In this document: positions 16,172-25,750 of the stretch, one piece after another | How positions within the stretch are numbered: the first letter of the stretch is position 1 | Layout of the letters: the number at the start of each line of letters is the position of its first letter | Source: Butyricicoccus_A sp963620595 | Lineage (GTDB): Bacteria > Bacillota > Clostridia > Oscillospirales > Butyricicoccaceae | Length of the DNA: 51,335 nt | Direction of reading: 5' to 3' | Assembly: GCA_963620595.1 (NCBI GenBank) | Contig: CAVFAY010000019.1 | Location: 1-51,335, forward strand | Notes under the pieces: generated by a model | Database searches by the model: none | What the model was told of the DNA's origin: nothing | Seen by the model: only the letters and a program-made list of their open reading frames with translations | Translations under genes and position numbers: made by a program

Positions 16172-17200
16172 TTGACCATTTTAACTGTAGTTTTAGCGAT
16201 TGTGGCGTTTGGCTGTCTGGTCATCGTCCATGAGTTCGGGCATTTTATGGCAGCCAAGGCTGCCGGTGTGCATGTGCTCGAATTTTGGGTCGGCATGGGT
16301 CCGTCCTTCGCACATAAGAAAATCGGTGAGACAGATTTTAAGCTGTGCATTCTGCCATTTGGCGGCGCCTGCGTCATGGAAGGCGAGGACACAGAGCAGG
16401 ATCAGCCGGGCACATTGGCGGGTGCGCCGATTGGCTGGCGAGCATTGATTCTTGCTGCCGGTGCACTGATGAATTTTCTGCTGGGCTTTCTCATTGTATT
16501 GGTGCTTCTGCTGCCGCAGACCGAGGGCACGGAGCCGGTCATTCAAGGCTTTGCCGACGGATTTCCATCGCAGGGGGAGAGTATGCTGATGGAAGGCGAC
16601 CGCATCCTTAGCATTGACGGCTATCGCGTGCTGCTGACTTCGGATGTCACGACAGGACTGAGCCTTGGCGCAGATACCAGCTATGATATTGTCGTGCAGC
16701 GCAACGGCGAAAAGAAAGAACTGCACGATGTCAAGCTGGAACCGGCAGAATACGACGGCGTACAGCGGTACGGCGTGGATTTCACGGTAACTAAGCTGAC
16801 AATCGGAGATAAAGTAAAAAATGCCGTGTACCGGTCATATGACTATGCGCGGCTCGTGTGGATTAGCCTGAAGCAGCTGGTCAGCGGGCAAGTAGGCATT
16901 GACCAGATGTCCGGTCCGGTCGGTGTGACAGATGTGCTTGTGCAGACTGCGCAGAGCAGTATGACGAGCTTTTTCCTGCTCATCGCGTTCATTTCCATTA
17001 ACTTGGGCGTGATGAACCTGCTGCCGCTTCCGGCACTGGATGGCGGACGACTGCTGTTTGTACTCATTGAATTGATTGCGCGCAAGCCGGTTCCGCGAAA
17101 ATACGAAGGCTATATTCATTTTGGAGGATTCGCTGTTCTGATGCTGCTTATGGTCTATGTGACTTGGCAGGATATTCTGCGGCTACTCGGCGCAGCGTGA
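16172..17200 (+). CDS. rseP: RseP/RasP-type site-2 intramembrane zinc metalloprotease
   Basis: This membrane protease cleaves transmembrane segments such as anti-sigma factors and signal-peptide remnants. The zinc motif is HEFGH at residues 20-24 within the first helix, a PDZ domain lies at about 115-190, and the second metal-site block NLLPLPALDGGRL is near residue 285. Three to four hydrophobic helices fit the S2P topology. Its 342 residues are shorter than the 450 of E. coli RseP, which has two PDZ domains; one PDZ is usual in Firmicutes. The start is TTG at 16172 with AGAGGTG upstream, inferred from spacing and from the intact first helix. Substrates are not identifiable here. Confidence 0.93.
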   Translation: MTILTVVLAIVAFGCLVIVHEFGHFMAAKAAGVHVLEFWVGMGPSFAHKKIGETDFKLCILPFGGACVMEGEDTEQDQPGTLAGAPIGWRALILAAGALMNFLLGFLIVLVLLLPQTEGTEPVIQGFADGFPSQGESMLMEGDRILSIDGYRVLLTSDVTTGLSLGADTSYDIVVQRNGEKKELHDVKLEPAEYDGVQRYGVDFTVTKLTIGDKVKNAVYRSYDYARLVWISLKQLVSGQVGIDQMSGPVGVTDVLVQTAQSSMTSFFLLIAFISINLGVMNLLPLPALDGGRLLFVLIELIARKPVPRKYEGYIHFGGFAVLMLLMVYVTWQDILRLLGAA

Positions 17201-17226
17201 GATCAAAAACAGAAAGGAAGAGGAGT

Positions 17227-18282
17227 ATGAAAACAAAACAGATTTTGGTTGGCAATGTGCCGGTTGGCGGCGGCGCACCGATTGCTGTGCAGTCGATGAC
17301 CAATACAGACACCCGCGATGCACAGGCAACGCTGGCGCAGATTGAACGATTGGCATCTGCCGGCTGTCATATTGTTCGCTGCACTGTGCCGGATATGGCG
17401 GCTGCTGAGGCGATGAAGACCATCTGTGCCAATTCTCCGATTCCGGTCGTAGCGGATATTCATTTTGATTATCGGTTGGCACTTGCTTCTGCGGAAGCAG
17501 GTGTCAGTGCGATTCGTATCAATCCGGGCAATATTGGCGCGGAAGAGCGTGTCAAGGCGGTTGCCGAGGCATGTAAGGCAAAACATATTCCGATTCGCAT
17601 CGGTGTCAATTCCGGTTCGATTGAAAAGCATATTTTGGAAAAATACGGCTCGCCGACACCGGAAGCCATGGTAGAAAGTGCGATGTATCATGTGTCGCTG
17701 CTCAATCGGTACGATTTTGACGATATTTGCATTTCGTTGAAATCGTCCAGTGTGCCGACAACCATGAAGGCCTATCAGCTCATGCACGAAAAGACCAATT
17801 ATCCGCTGCATTTGGGCGTCACAGAGGCGGGAACGGAGTATATGGGAACCATCAAGTCTGCCGCTGGCATAGGCGGATTGCTGGCACTGGGCATTGGTGA
17901 CACGATTCGCGTCTCGCTGACTGCTGATCCGGTGCACGAAATTACCGCGGCATATGCGATTTTGAAGGCGGTTGGTCTCAATGATACCGGCGTCAATATT
18001 GTATCCTGCCCGACTTGCGGCCGCACTAAGATTGATTTGATTGGCATTGCCAATGAAGTGGAACGCCGCGTTGCCGGACTGGACGCCAAGCTGAAAGTCG
18101 CTGTGATGGGCTGCGTTGTCAATGGCCCCGGCGAGGCGCGCGAGGCGGATATTGGCATTGCGGGCGGCGATGGTGTCGGTATGATTTTCCGCCACGGCGA
18201 GATTTTGCGCAAGGTGCCGCAGGAACAGCTGGTAGATGAACTGATGAAAGAAATTGATGCGATCATAAAGGAGCAAGGATAA
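17227..18282 (+). CDS. ispG: (E)-4-hydroxy-3-methylbut-2-enyl-diphosphate synthase
   Basis: This iron-sulfur enzyme converts MEcPP to HMBPP, the penultimate step of the non-mevalonate pathway. The cluster ligands are visible: Cys261 and Cys264 in CPTCGRT, and Cys296 in CVVNGPGEA. The N-terminal TIM barrel begins with VQSMTNTDTRD. At 351 residues it is the short bacterial type, without the plant insert. ATG 17227 follows GGAAGAGGAG; longer upstream frames run into rseP and are not supported. Electrons would come from ferredoxin or flavodoxin. The adjacent polC start is three bases after the stop. Confidence 0.97.
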   Translation: MKTKQILVGNVPVGGGAPIAVQSMTNTDTRDAQATLAQIERLASAGCHIVRCTVPDMAAAEAMKTICANSPIPVVADIHFDYRLALASAEAGVSAIRINPGNIGAEERVKAVAEACKAKHIPIRIGVNSGSIEKHILEKYGSPTPEAMVESAMYHVSLLNRYDFDDICISLKSSSVPTTMKAYQLMHEKTNYPLHLGVTEAGTEYMGTIKSAAGIGGLLALGIGDTIRVSLTADPVHEITAAYAILKAVGLNDTGVNIVSCPTCGRTKIDLIGIANEVERRVAGLDAKLKVAVMGCVVNGPGEAREADIGIAGGDGVGMIFRHGEILRKVPQEQLVDELMKEIDAIIKEQG

Positions 18283-18285
18283 GAT

Positions 18286-21200
18286 TTGACCACACTGGGA
18301 GATCTGTTTGAACGATATGAAAGCAAAGATCACGGAGCATACCTCACAAATGGAGAGGTATGCTCCGTTGTGGTGAGCCATGATAGACGCGCGGTGCTGT
18401 GCCGTGTCCAGTTTGATGACATTGTGCCGAGACGGGCACTGTTTGATATGGAAAAGGGCATTCGATCTGTGTATGGTCTGTCGCGCGTGCGCATTGCGCC
18501 GCGCTATCAGCTCAACAGCCTGACAGAGCCATATGTCGATAGCTTGAAAGACTATATTGTTTTGCGTAAGCCGTCGGCACAGGGATATTTGACCGACAGC
18601 AAATGGGATATGACAGCGGATGGCCTGACGGTCTCCATGCTGGGAAGCGGCGTGGAGTATCTTGCGCATGATCTGCGGCAACTGCCGGAAATGATTCGCA
18701 CAGAGACCGGCTTGGCTTGTGCGGTCAACACAGAAACCTCGAATGAAGAAACTGAATTGCGCTTGGCGCAAAAGACGGAGCAGGGCAGAGAACGGATGCT
18801 CAAACAGCTGATGCACGCGCAGCCTGCACAGGAAAAAAAAGAAAAGCCAAAGAAAAAGCCGGTTCGTGCGGACAAGGGCGAAGTGCACTACAATCGCAAG
18901 GCGTTTGCCATCAAAAAAGATGAAAATCTGCTGTATGGCAGGCTGGTGGATCAGCCGGTTGTATCCATTCAGGAGGCCCTGCACGCGGTAGACAGCGCAA
19001 CGATTCGCGGTGAGGTGTTTCTGGTTGAAACCCGCGAAATTAAGAGTAAAAACACCGGCAAGGAATGGGTCAAAGTTGGTTTTGACATCACAGATTTACA
19101 CGGTTCTATGCGTGTGAGCAAGTTCCTTGCCAAGGAAAAAGCTGGCGAATATATCGACCTCATTCATGAGGGCATGTATCTGACGGTACAGGGCAAGGTC
19201 AGCTTTGATAACTTTGAAAAAGAAACCATCATGGAGCCGACAGGTATCGTGTTGAGTAAGAAAAAGATGCGCATGGACACAGCGGAGAAAAAGCGTGTCG
19301 AGCTGCATCTGCATACCAATATGTCCGCGATGGACGGGATGTCTACGACAAAATCTTTGATGCAGAGGGCAAAGCTGTGGGGACATACCGCTATGGCGAT
19401 CACCGACCACGGCGTGGCGCAGGCATTTCCGGAAGCCATGCACGCCATTGAGCGAAATGGCATTGATTTGAAGATTTTGTACGGCATCGAGGCATATTAT
19501 GTCAATGATTCCGGCAATGTTTCTGTTGTTAAGGGCAAATATGACGCGCCATTAAACGAGACCTTTGTCTGCTTTGATACCGAGACCACCGGTCTCAAGC
19601 CGACAGAGGAAGAAATGACGGAAATTGCGGCGGTAAAGGTGCGCAATGGTGAGGTGCTGGAGGAATTCCAGACCTATGTCAATCCACACAAGCCGATTCC
19701 GGCGAATATCACGGAACTGACAGGTATTTCGGATGAAACCGTCAAGGATGCACCGGAGCTTTCCGAGGCACTGCCAAAATTTTTGGAATTTGCGGGAGAT
19801 TTGCCACTCGTCGCGCACAATGCAGGTTTTGATATGGCATTTATCAACCGCGCCTGTGAACGACTGGGCATCGAACGGGAATTTACATCCATTGATACCG
19901 TAGAAATGAGTAAAATTCTGTTTCCGGACATGAAGCGGCACAAGCTGGATGTCATGGCGAAGAAGCTCAGGGTTGGCCCGTTCGATCATCACAGAGCGAG
20001 CGAAGATGCCGCAGTTTTAGGCAGAATTTTTATCAAACTGCTGGAAAAGATGCGGGATGAGCTACACGCAGTCAAAATTTCCGATATCAATCCACTGCTG
20101 GCGGGACTCAAAGCCAAGACCGGCAGCCTGAAAAATCTGCGCCGCTATCATTTTATTATTTTGGCAAAGAATCAGGTGGGACTCAAAAATCTGTACAAGC
20201 TGATATCCTATTCCAACCTGAAATATTTTAATAAAAAGCCAATTATGCCGCGCAGTGAGTTGATTCGTCACAGAGAGGGCTTGATTTTTGGCTCTGCCTG
20301 TGAGGCAGGCGAGCTGTTTTCCGAGATGGTGCACGGCGCATCGCATGAAGATCTGCTCAAAATTGCCGACTTCTATGATTATTTGGAAATTCAGCCGATT
20401 GGCAACAACCGATTTATGATTGCCAACGGTACGGCAAAGGACGAGGAAGAACTGCGCGATTACAACCGCAAAATTTTGGCGATTGCAGATGAGCTGGGAA
20501 AGCCGTGTGTGGCGACCGGTGACGTACATTTCTTGGAGCCGGAAGATGAGGCGTTCCGCCGCATTTTGATGGCGGGCATGGGCTTTAAAGACGCGGACAA
20601 TCAGGCACCGCTGTATCTCAAGACAACGGATGAAATGCTGGAAGAGTTTTCGTATTTGGGCGAGGATCGCGCCATGGAAGTCGTTGTCACCAACACAAAT
20701 ATGATTGCAGATTGGTGCGACACGCTGCGTCCGGTGCCGAGAGAAAACTATCCGCCGAAGATGGAAAACTCTGCAGAGGATTTGGAACGCATGTGCTATG
20801 AGAAAGCTAAGCGCATGTACGGCGATCCGCTGCCGGAAAAGGTCAAGGCGCGTTTGGAGCGTGAATTGGGTTCGATTATCGGCAACGGATACGATGTGAT
20901 GTATATGATTGCGCAAAAGCTCGTGGCAAAGTCGCTGCAGGATGGCTATCTGGTCGGCTCCCGTGGTTCGGTTGGCTCTTCGCTGGTTGCGTTTATGTCG
21001 GACATTACAGAAGTAAATTCTCTCGCGCCGCATTATCTGTGCCCGAAATGCCATTACATCGAATGGCATGAAAACGAGGGCTTTGGCTGCGGCGCAGATA
21101 TGCCGCACAAGACCTGTCCAAAGTGCGGAGAACCGCTCAATCAAGAGGGGTTTTCCATTCCGTTTGAGACATTCTTGGGCTTTAACGGCGATAAGGTGCC

Positions 21201-22635
21201 GGATATTGACCTGAACTTTTCCGGTGAATATCAGCCGACGATTCACTGGTATACCGGTGAGCTGTTTGGCCATGACCATGTATTCCGCGCAGGAACAATC
21301 GGTACAGTGGCGGAGAAAACCGCATACGGCTATGTCAAAAAATACATGGCAGAGCGCGATATGGAAGTCGGACGCGCAGAGGAAAACCGACTGGTCAAGG
21401 GCTGTACAGGTATCCGCAGAAATACCGGTCAGCATCCGGGCGGCATTGTTGTTGTGCCGAAGGAAGTCGATATTTACGACTTCTGTCCGGTACAGCATCC
21501 GGCGGATGACCCGAATTCCGACATTATCACGACGCATTTCGAGTACCATTCCATTGACGAAAACCTGCTCAAACTGGACGAGCTGGGACACGATGACCCG
21601 ACGATTATCAAGCATATGGAAAATATGACCGGTGTTGTCGCGCAAAATATTCCACTTGGCGATCCGGAGACCATGAGTCTGTTTACTTCCAATAAAGCAC
21701 TCAAGTATGTGACAGACGAGCCGGATCCGATTTTGGGTGACATTGGCTGTATTGCTGTGCCGGAGTTCGGCACAAAATTCGTGCGCGGCATGGTAAAGGA
21801 GACCAAACCGACAACGTTCGATGAATTGTTCTGTATTTCTGGTCTGTCGCACGGCACGGATGTATGGCTGGGCAATGCGCAGGATTTGGTACATGATGGC
21901 ATTCCACTGAAAGAATGCATCTGCTGTCGAGATGATATTATGAACTATCTGATTGGCAAGGGTGTCGATCCGAAGCTGAGCTTCCAGACGATGGAATCCG
22001 TGCGTAAGGGCAAGGGCTTGAAGCCAGAGATGGAAGAAGCGATGAAAAAGCAGGATGTGCCGGACTGGTATATTGATTCGTGCAAAAAAATCAAGTACAT
22101 GTTCCCGAAGGCACATGCGGTTGCTTATGTTATCATGGCGTATCGCATTGCTTGGTTTAAGGTGCATAAGCCGCTGGCGTTTTATTCTGCATATTTTTCC
22201 ATTCGTGCGAAGGCGTTTGACGCTTCCTGCATGGTTTTAGGAGATCAGGTCTGCTTGGATAAAATTCATGAATTACAGGCAAAAGAACGAGATAAGACGA
22301 TTTCTGCGGTGGAAAAAGATATGATGACAACATTAGAGGTCGTTCATGAGTTCTACCATAGAGGATTTGTATTTGAACCGATGGATATTTATAAATCGGA
22401 GGCGACACAGTTTGTCATCACAGAAAAGGGTTTGATTCCGCCGTTTTCGTCGATGCCTGGCGTCGGTGAACAGGCTGCACAGGCGATTGTCGAAGAACGC
22501 AAAAACGGCCTGTTCCTGTCGCAGGAGGAAATTGTGGTGCGCTGCTCCCGCGTGTCTAAGAGTGTTGTCGAGACACTCGCCAGCATCGGCGCTCTGTCCG
22601 AGATGCCGACAAGTACACAGGTGTCGCTGTTTTGA
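18286..22635 (+). CDS. polC: DNA polymerase III alpha subunit, Gram-positive PolC type
   Basis: This is the replicative polymerase with its own proofreading exonuclease. In order: a basic N-terminal region with an OB-fold near residues 230-330, the first part of the PHP domain (VELHLHTNMSAMDG near 340), an inserted DEDDh exonuclease starting at CFDTETTGL near 430, the rest of PHP, then the polymerase core with GSRGSVGSSLVAFMSD near 890. A four-cysteine zinc group lies near 922-955 (CPKC...CPKCGEP) and the catalytic carboxylates are Asp973 and Asp975 in PDIDLNFSGEY. At 1449 residues the length is normal. TTG 18286 is the start, with AAGGAG about 12 bases upstream. It ends the operon; proS, often beside polC, is missing. 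Confidence 0.97.
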   Translation: MTTLGDLFERYESKDHGAYLTNGEVCSVVVSHDRRAVLCRVQFDDIVPRRALFDMEKGIRSVYGLSRVRIAPRYQLNSLTEPYVDSLKDYIVLRKPSAQGYLTDSKWDMTADGLTVSMLGSGVEYLAHDLRQLPEMIRTETGLACAVNTETSNEETELRLAQKTEQGRERMLKQLMHAQPAQEKKEKPKKKPVRADKGEVHYNRKAFAIKKDENLLYGRLVDQPVVSIQEALHAVDSATIRGEVFLVETREIKSKNTGKEWVKVGFDITDLHGSMRVSKFLAKEKAGEYIDLIHEGMYLTVQGKVSFDNFEKETIMEPTGIVLSKKKMRMDTAEKKRVELHLHTNMSAMDGMSTTKSLMQRAKLWGHTAMAITDHGVAQAFPEAMHAIERNGIDLKILYGIEAYYVNDSGNVSVVKGKYDAPLNETFVCFDTETTGLKPTEEEMTEIAAVKVRNGEVLEEFQTYVNPHKPIPANITELTGISDETVKDAPELSEALPKFLEFAGDLPLVAHNAGFDMAFINRACERLGIEREFTSIDTVEMSKILFPDMKRHKLDVMAKKLRVGPFDHHRASEDAAVLGRIFIKLLEKMRDELHAVKISDINPLLAGLKAKTGSLKNLRRYHFIILAKNQVGLKNLYKLISYSNLKYFNKKPIMPRSELIRHREGLIFGSACEAGELFSEMVHGASHEDLLKIADFYDYLEIQPIGNNRFMIANGTAKDEEELRDYNRKILAIADELGKPCVATGDVHFLEPEDEAFRRILMAGMGFKDADNQAPLYLKTTDEMLEEFSYLGEDRAMEVVVTNTNMIADWCDTLRPVPRENYPPKMENSAEDLERMCYEKAKRMYGDPLPEKVKARLERELGSIIGNGYDVMYMIAQKLVAKSLQDGYLVGSRGSVGSSLVAFMSDITEVNSLAPHYLCPKCHYIEWHENEGFGCGADMPHKTCPKCGEPLNQEGFSIPFETFLGFNGDKVPDIDLNFSGEYQPTIHWYTGELFGHDHVFRAGTIGTVAEKTAYGYVKKYMAERDMEVGRAEENRLVKGCTGIRRNTGQHPGGIVVVPKEVDIYDFCPVQHPADDPNSDIITTHFEYHSIDENLLKLDELGHDDPTIIKHMENMTGVVAQNIPLGDPETMSLFTSNKALKYVTDEPDPILGDIGCIAVPEFGTKFVRGMVKETKPTTFDELFCISGLSHGTDVWLGNAQDLVHDGIPLKECICCRDDIMNYLIGKGVDPKLSFQTMESVRKGKGLKPEMEEAMKKQDVPDWYIDSCKKIKYMFPKAHAVAYVIMAYRIAWFKVHKPLAFYSAYFSIRAKAFDASCMVLGDQVCLDKIHELQAKERDKTISAVEKDMMTTLEVVHEFYHRGFVFEPMDIYKSEATQFVITEKGLIPPFSSMPGVGEQAAQAIVEERKNGLFLSQEEIVVRCSRVSKSVVETLASIGALSEMPTSTQVSLF

Positions 22636-22705
22636 GAAAAGATGAGGAAAAATATCTGAGGATTGTAAGATGTTGTTTTCTTTTTCGTAACATTTCAAAG
22701 AACGC

Positions 22706-22734
22706 TTGACATACCAAACTGGTCATGTTATCAT
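22706..22734 (+). promoter_or_regulatory. Promoter of the his operon
   Basis: A consensus TTGACA (22706-22711), a 17-base spacer and TATCAT (22729-22734) lie 54 bases before hisZ. No T-box or leader peptide is seen in the short leader. Confidence 0.8.
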
Positions 22735-22788
22735 GTTAACACGCTAAAGTGATAAAACAATAAACATTATATTTAGGGGTTATAAAGT

Positions 22789-23973
22789 ATGAATCAGTAT
22801 GCAATCTCTACGCCGGAGGGCACCCGCGACCGTTTGTTCGCAGCGACTCGTATGTTCCGGCAGAACGAGAAGAGAATCCGAGATCTGTTTGAAGCACGCG
22901 GTTATGATGAGATCATCACGCCGTCGCTGGAATACTATGATGTATTCACGCAGGCAGGCTCATCCATCGGACAGGAAAAAATGTACAAGCTGACCGACCG
23001 CAATGGCAGACTGCTTGTGCTGCGTCCGGATAACACCACACCGATTGCGCGTGTGGTTACGACCAAGCTCAACGATGACGTGCTTCCGCTGCGTCTGTAC
23101 TATATGCAGAAGGTACACCGTGCAAGCTCATTCCACCGCGGACATTCGACGGAAGTCATGCAGGCAGGTGCTGAGCTGCTCGGCGCACGCGGAATGATGG
23201 CGGATATTGATATTTTGACGACAGCCTTTGCGGCATTGGCAGCGGTTCGCGGCGAAACCTTCCGCATCGAGCTGAGCTATGCGGCGATTTATAAGGAACT
23301 GATTCAGTCTCTCAATGTCGATGCAGAGACCGCAGAGCGTATTCGTTCGAATATCGAGAACAAATCTTATGCAGCACTGGGCGATGAGCTGGCGCCGTAT
23401 CAGGATCGAGAGGCATATGGTGCCCTCAAAGCAATGCCAAATTTGTTCGGCGGCAGCGAGGTACTCGATGAACTGGCAGGTCTGACTGACAATCCGAGCG
23501 TGCTCAGGGCAGTGGCTTACCTGAAGGATTTGATTGCAGCAATCACCAATGCGGGATATGGCGAGAATGTCATGATTGACCTCGGTCTGGTGCAGGAGAT
23601 TGATTATTATACCGGATTGATGTTCCGTGGCTATATGGGCGGCGCAGGTTCTCCGGTTCTGGCGGGCGGCAGATATGATAATCTGTGTGCAAAGTTTGGC
23701 AGAGATATTCCGGCGACCGGCTTTGCGATTGACATTGATGCGCTGTCAGAATCGGTTGACCTCAAGAAAAAAGTTGTTCCGCAGGAGTTGGTATTCTGCG
23801 AAAGAAACGATCTCAAGAGCGCACTCAATTATATCAATACAAACAGTGAATTGGCATCGCTGGCACCGTGTGACACCGAAAAGGAAGCAATGGAGCTGGC
23901 AAAGAAAAAGGGCTATCGCACCCTCGTGATTTTCCGAGATGGTGCTGTGAAGGAAGTAGAGGTACAGGCATGA
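22789..23973 (+). CDS. hisZ: ATP phosphoribosyltransferase regulatory subunit
   Basis: HisZ is a paralogue of histidyl-tRNA synthetase that does not charge tRNA but makes short HisG active and histidine-sensitive. The class II synthetase core is clear: motif 2-like LRPDNTTPIAR and YYMQKVHR near residues 77-110, and the LGLVQEIDYYTGLMF histidine-pocket block near 263-277. I call it hisZ and not hisS because the short hisG starts inside its stop codon and the six following genes are for histidine. At 394 residues it is longer than many HisZ (about 330-390), with a 70-residue C-terminal tail. If a true hisS is missing elsewhere in the genome, a dual role should be reconsidered. Confidence 0.9.
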   Translation: MNQYAISTPEGTRDRLFAATRMFRQNEKRIRDLFEARGYDEIITPSLEYYDVFTQAGSSIGQEKMYKLTDRNGRLLVLRPDNTTPIARVVTTKLNDDVLPLRLYYMQKVHRASSFHRGHSTEVMQAGAELLGARGMMADIDILTTAFAALAAVRGETFRIELSYAAIYKELIQSLNVDAETAERIRSNIENKSYAALGDELAPYQDREAYGALKAMPNLFGGSEVLDELAGLTDNPSVLRAVAYLKDLIAAITNAGYGENVMIDLGLVQEIDYYTGLMFRGYMGGAGSPVLAGGRYDNLCAKFGRDIPATGFAIDIDALSESVDLKKKVVPQELVFCERNDLKSALNYINTNSELASLAPCDTEKEAMELAKKKGYRTLVIFRDGAVKEVEVQA

Positions 23974-24650
23974 CTCCAGATAATATCATTCGTATCGCTC
24001 TGACCAAGGGAAGATTGGAAAAGAAGACTCTGGAGCTGCTGGAGCATTCTGGTTATGATGTCAGCGAACTGCGATCCGGTTCCCGCAAGCTCATTTTCCG
24101 TCTGCCGAATTCCAATATTGAACTCGTGCTGTCCAAGGCGGCTGACGTCATTACCTATGTCGAGCACGGCGTGTGCGATATGGGCGTTGTTGGCAAGGAT
24201 ACCATTATGGAAAAGGGCGGCTCGTTCTATGAGACCTTGGATCTGGGCTTCGGCAAATGCCGCTTCTGTCTGTGCGGCAAAAAGGGCGAGGATTTCTATG
24301 CAGGTTATCACACCAGAACTATCGCGTCCAAATATCCGAAGGTAACGCGCGATTTCTTCTCCCGCAAGAACATGGACGTCAATATTATTAAAATTGAAGG
24401 CAGTGTCGAGCTGGCTCCGCTGCTCGGTCTTGCCGATGCGATTGTCGATATTGTGGAGACCGGTACGACTTTGAAGGAAAACGGCTTGGAGCCGTATGAG
24501 ACGGTCGCACCGATCAGTGCCCGCGTCATTGTCAATCTGGCGAGCATGAAGTTGAAAAAGCAGCAGATTCAGGCATTGACTGAGCAGCTGCAAGAAGGTC
24601 TGAAGGCAAAGGACGAGGCCAAGAAGGCTGAGACCAAGCAGGATAAATAA
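23970..24650 (+). CDS. hisG: ATP phosphoribosyltransferase catalytic subunit, short form
   Basis: This enzyme catalyses the first step of histidine synthesis, joining ATP and PRPP. It is the short HisG type: 226 residues with two periplasmic-binding-like lobes, and no C-terminal ACT-like regulatory domain, so it needs HisZ for activity. Motifs are RIALTKGRLEKKT at the N-terminus, DMGVVGKDTI near residue 70 and the PRPP loop IVDIVETGTTLKENG near 157-171. The last 25 or so residues are a charged, Lys/Glu-rich tail not needed for the fold. The ATG overlaps the hisZ stop (ATGA), giving translational coupling and hence balanced subunits. Confidence 0.96.
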   Translation: MTPDNIIRIALTKGRLEKKTLELLEHSGYDVSELRSGSRKLIFRLPNSNIELVLSKAADVITYVEHGVCDMGVVGKDTIMEKGGSFYETLDLGFGKCRFCLCGKKGEDFYAGYHTRTIASKYPKVTRDFFSRKNMDVNIIKIEGSVELAPLLGLADAIVDIVETGTTLKENGLEPYETVAPISARVIVNLASMKLKKQQIQALTEQLQEGLKAKDEAKKAETKQDK

Positions 24651-24670
24651 TATACGGGAGGAAGTAAGAC

Positions 24671-25738
24671 ATGATTAAATTACCGGAAAAGCTGGCAAGC
24701 ATGACCCCGTATGATCCATGCGAGGATGTTTACCAGATTAAGCTGGATGCCAATGAGAGCTATTTCTCTCTACCGGAGGAACTGCGTGATGCCATCGCAG
24801 CCAGCATTGATACCATTGATTTCAATCGGTATCCTGATCCGATGGTGGCAGATGTCCGCCGCCTGGCAGGCAGAGAATTCCGCATTGCACCAGATAATAT
24901 TGTTGTTGGCAACGGCTCGGATGAGCTGATTTCTCTGATTATGAATACCTTTGCGCCGCGCGGCGGCAAGGTTATGGTTTTGTCTCCGGACTTTTCCATG
25001 TATCAGTTCTATGCAGAGGTCGCAGAGCTGGAAGTTATCAATATGCTTAAGGACGGCGAATTTATGCTAACGGAGCAAGAGGTCATTGACCGCGCCAAGG
25101 CAGAAAAGCCGGATATTTTGATTTTCTCCAATCCGTGTAATCCGGGCGGTCAGGGCTTTGACCACGGTGAGGCAGTCCGCATCTGCATGGCACTGGAAGA
25201 TACACTGGTCGTTGTCGATGAGGCGTACATGGATTTCTGGGATCAGAGTATTCTCGACTGCTCCACCGCACTGGAAAATGTCCTCGTGATGAAAACGCTG
25301 TCCAAGGCGTTCGGCTGTGCGGCACTGCGCTGCGGCTTTATTATCGGTTATAAAGATTTGATTGACCAGCTGAATAAGACGCGCTCTCCGTATAACATCA
25401 ATACAATGACGCAGCTTGCTGCCTGCATTGTGCTGGAAGATACCAGCTGGCAGAAGGAGCAGTGCAAGCAGTTGATTGCCCGCAAGGAAGAGCTGGAGCA
25501 GGCGTGCCAGAAGCTGGCAGAGAAGTATGGCGTGTTTACCGTCCTGCCGACACACACCAATTTTGCGGTTTTGCGGACAGACAAGTGCTCGGAGATTTTT
25601 GAAGAGCTGAAAAAGCGCAGCATTTGTGTGCGTTGCTTCCCGAAATTCCAGATGCTTCGCATTACGACTGGCAGCGAGCAGGAGAATGCAACCCTGCTGA
25701 CCGAGCTGGAAGACATCTGCGCAGATATGCAGGCATAA
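24671..25738 (+). CDS. hisC: Histidinol-phosphate aminotransferase
   Basis: This is a PLP-dependent class I/II fold aminotransferase that makes histidinol phosphate from imidazole acetol phosphate and glutamate. The PLP lysine is Lys212 in KTLSKAFGCAALRCG. The cofactor-phosphate site is near GNGSDELI at 81-88, and VVDEAYMDFW gives the conserved Asp and Tyr near 180. It has 355 residues, the usual length. GGGAGG precedes the ATG. hisD, which commonly sits between hisG and hisC, is not present. Confidence 0.95.
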   Translation: MIKLPEKLASMTPYDPCEDVYQIKLDANESYFSLPEELRDAIAASIDTIDFNRYPDPMVADVRRLAGREFRIAPDNIVVGNGSDELISLIMNTFAPRGGKVMVLSPDFSMYQFYAEVAELEVINMLKDGEFMLTEQEVIDRAKAEKPDILIFSNPCNPGGQGFDHGEAVRICMALEDTLVVVDEAYMDFWDQSILDCSTALENVLVMKTLSKAFGCAALRCGFIIGYKDLIDQLNKTRSPYNINTMTQLAACIVLEDTSWQKEQCKQLIARKEELEQACQKLAEKYGVFTVLPTHTNFAVLRTDKCSEIFEELKKRSICVRCFPKFQMLRITTGSEQENATLLTELEDICADMQA

Positions 25739-25750
25739 AAGGAGAATACG

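Noticed and set aside
22735..22788. Possible T-box or histidine leader peptide before hisZ
   Set aside because: The leader is only about 50 bases, with no His codon run and no T-box consensus.
22789..23973. Calling this gene hisS (histidyl-tRNA synthetase)
   Set aside because: The ATGA overlap with a short hisG and the following his genes favour HisZ. It would be reconsidered if the genome has no other hisS.
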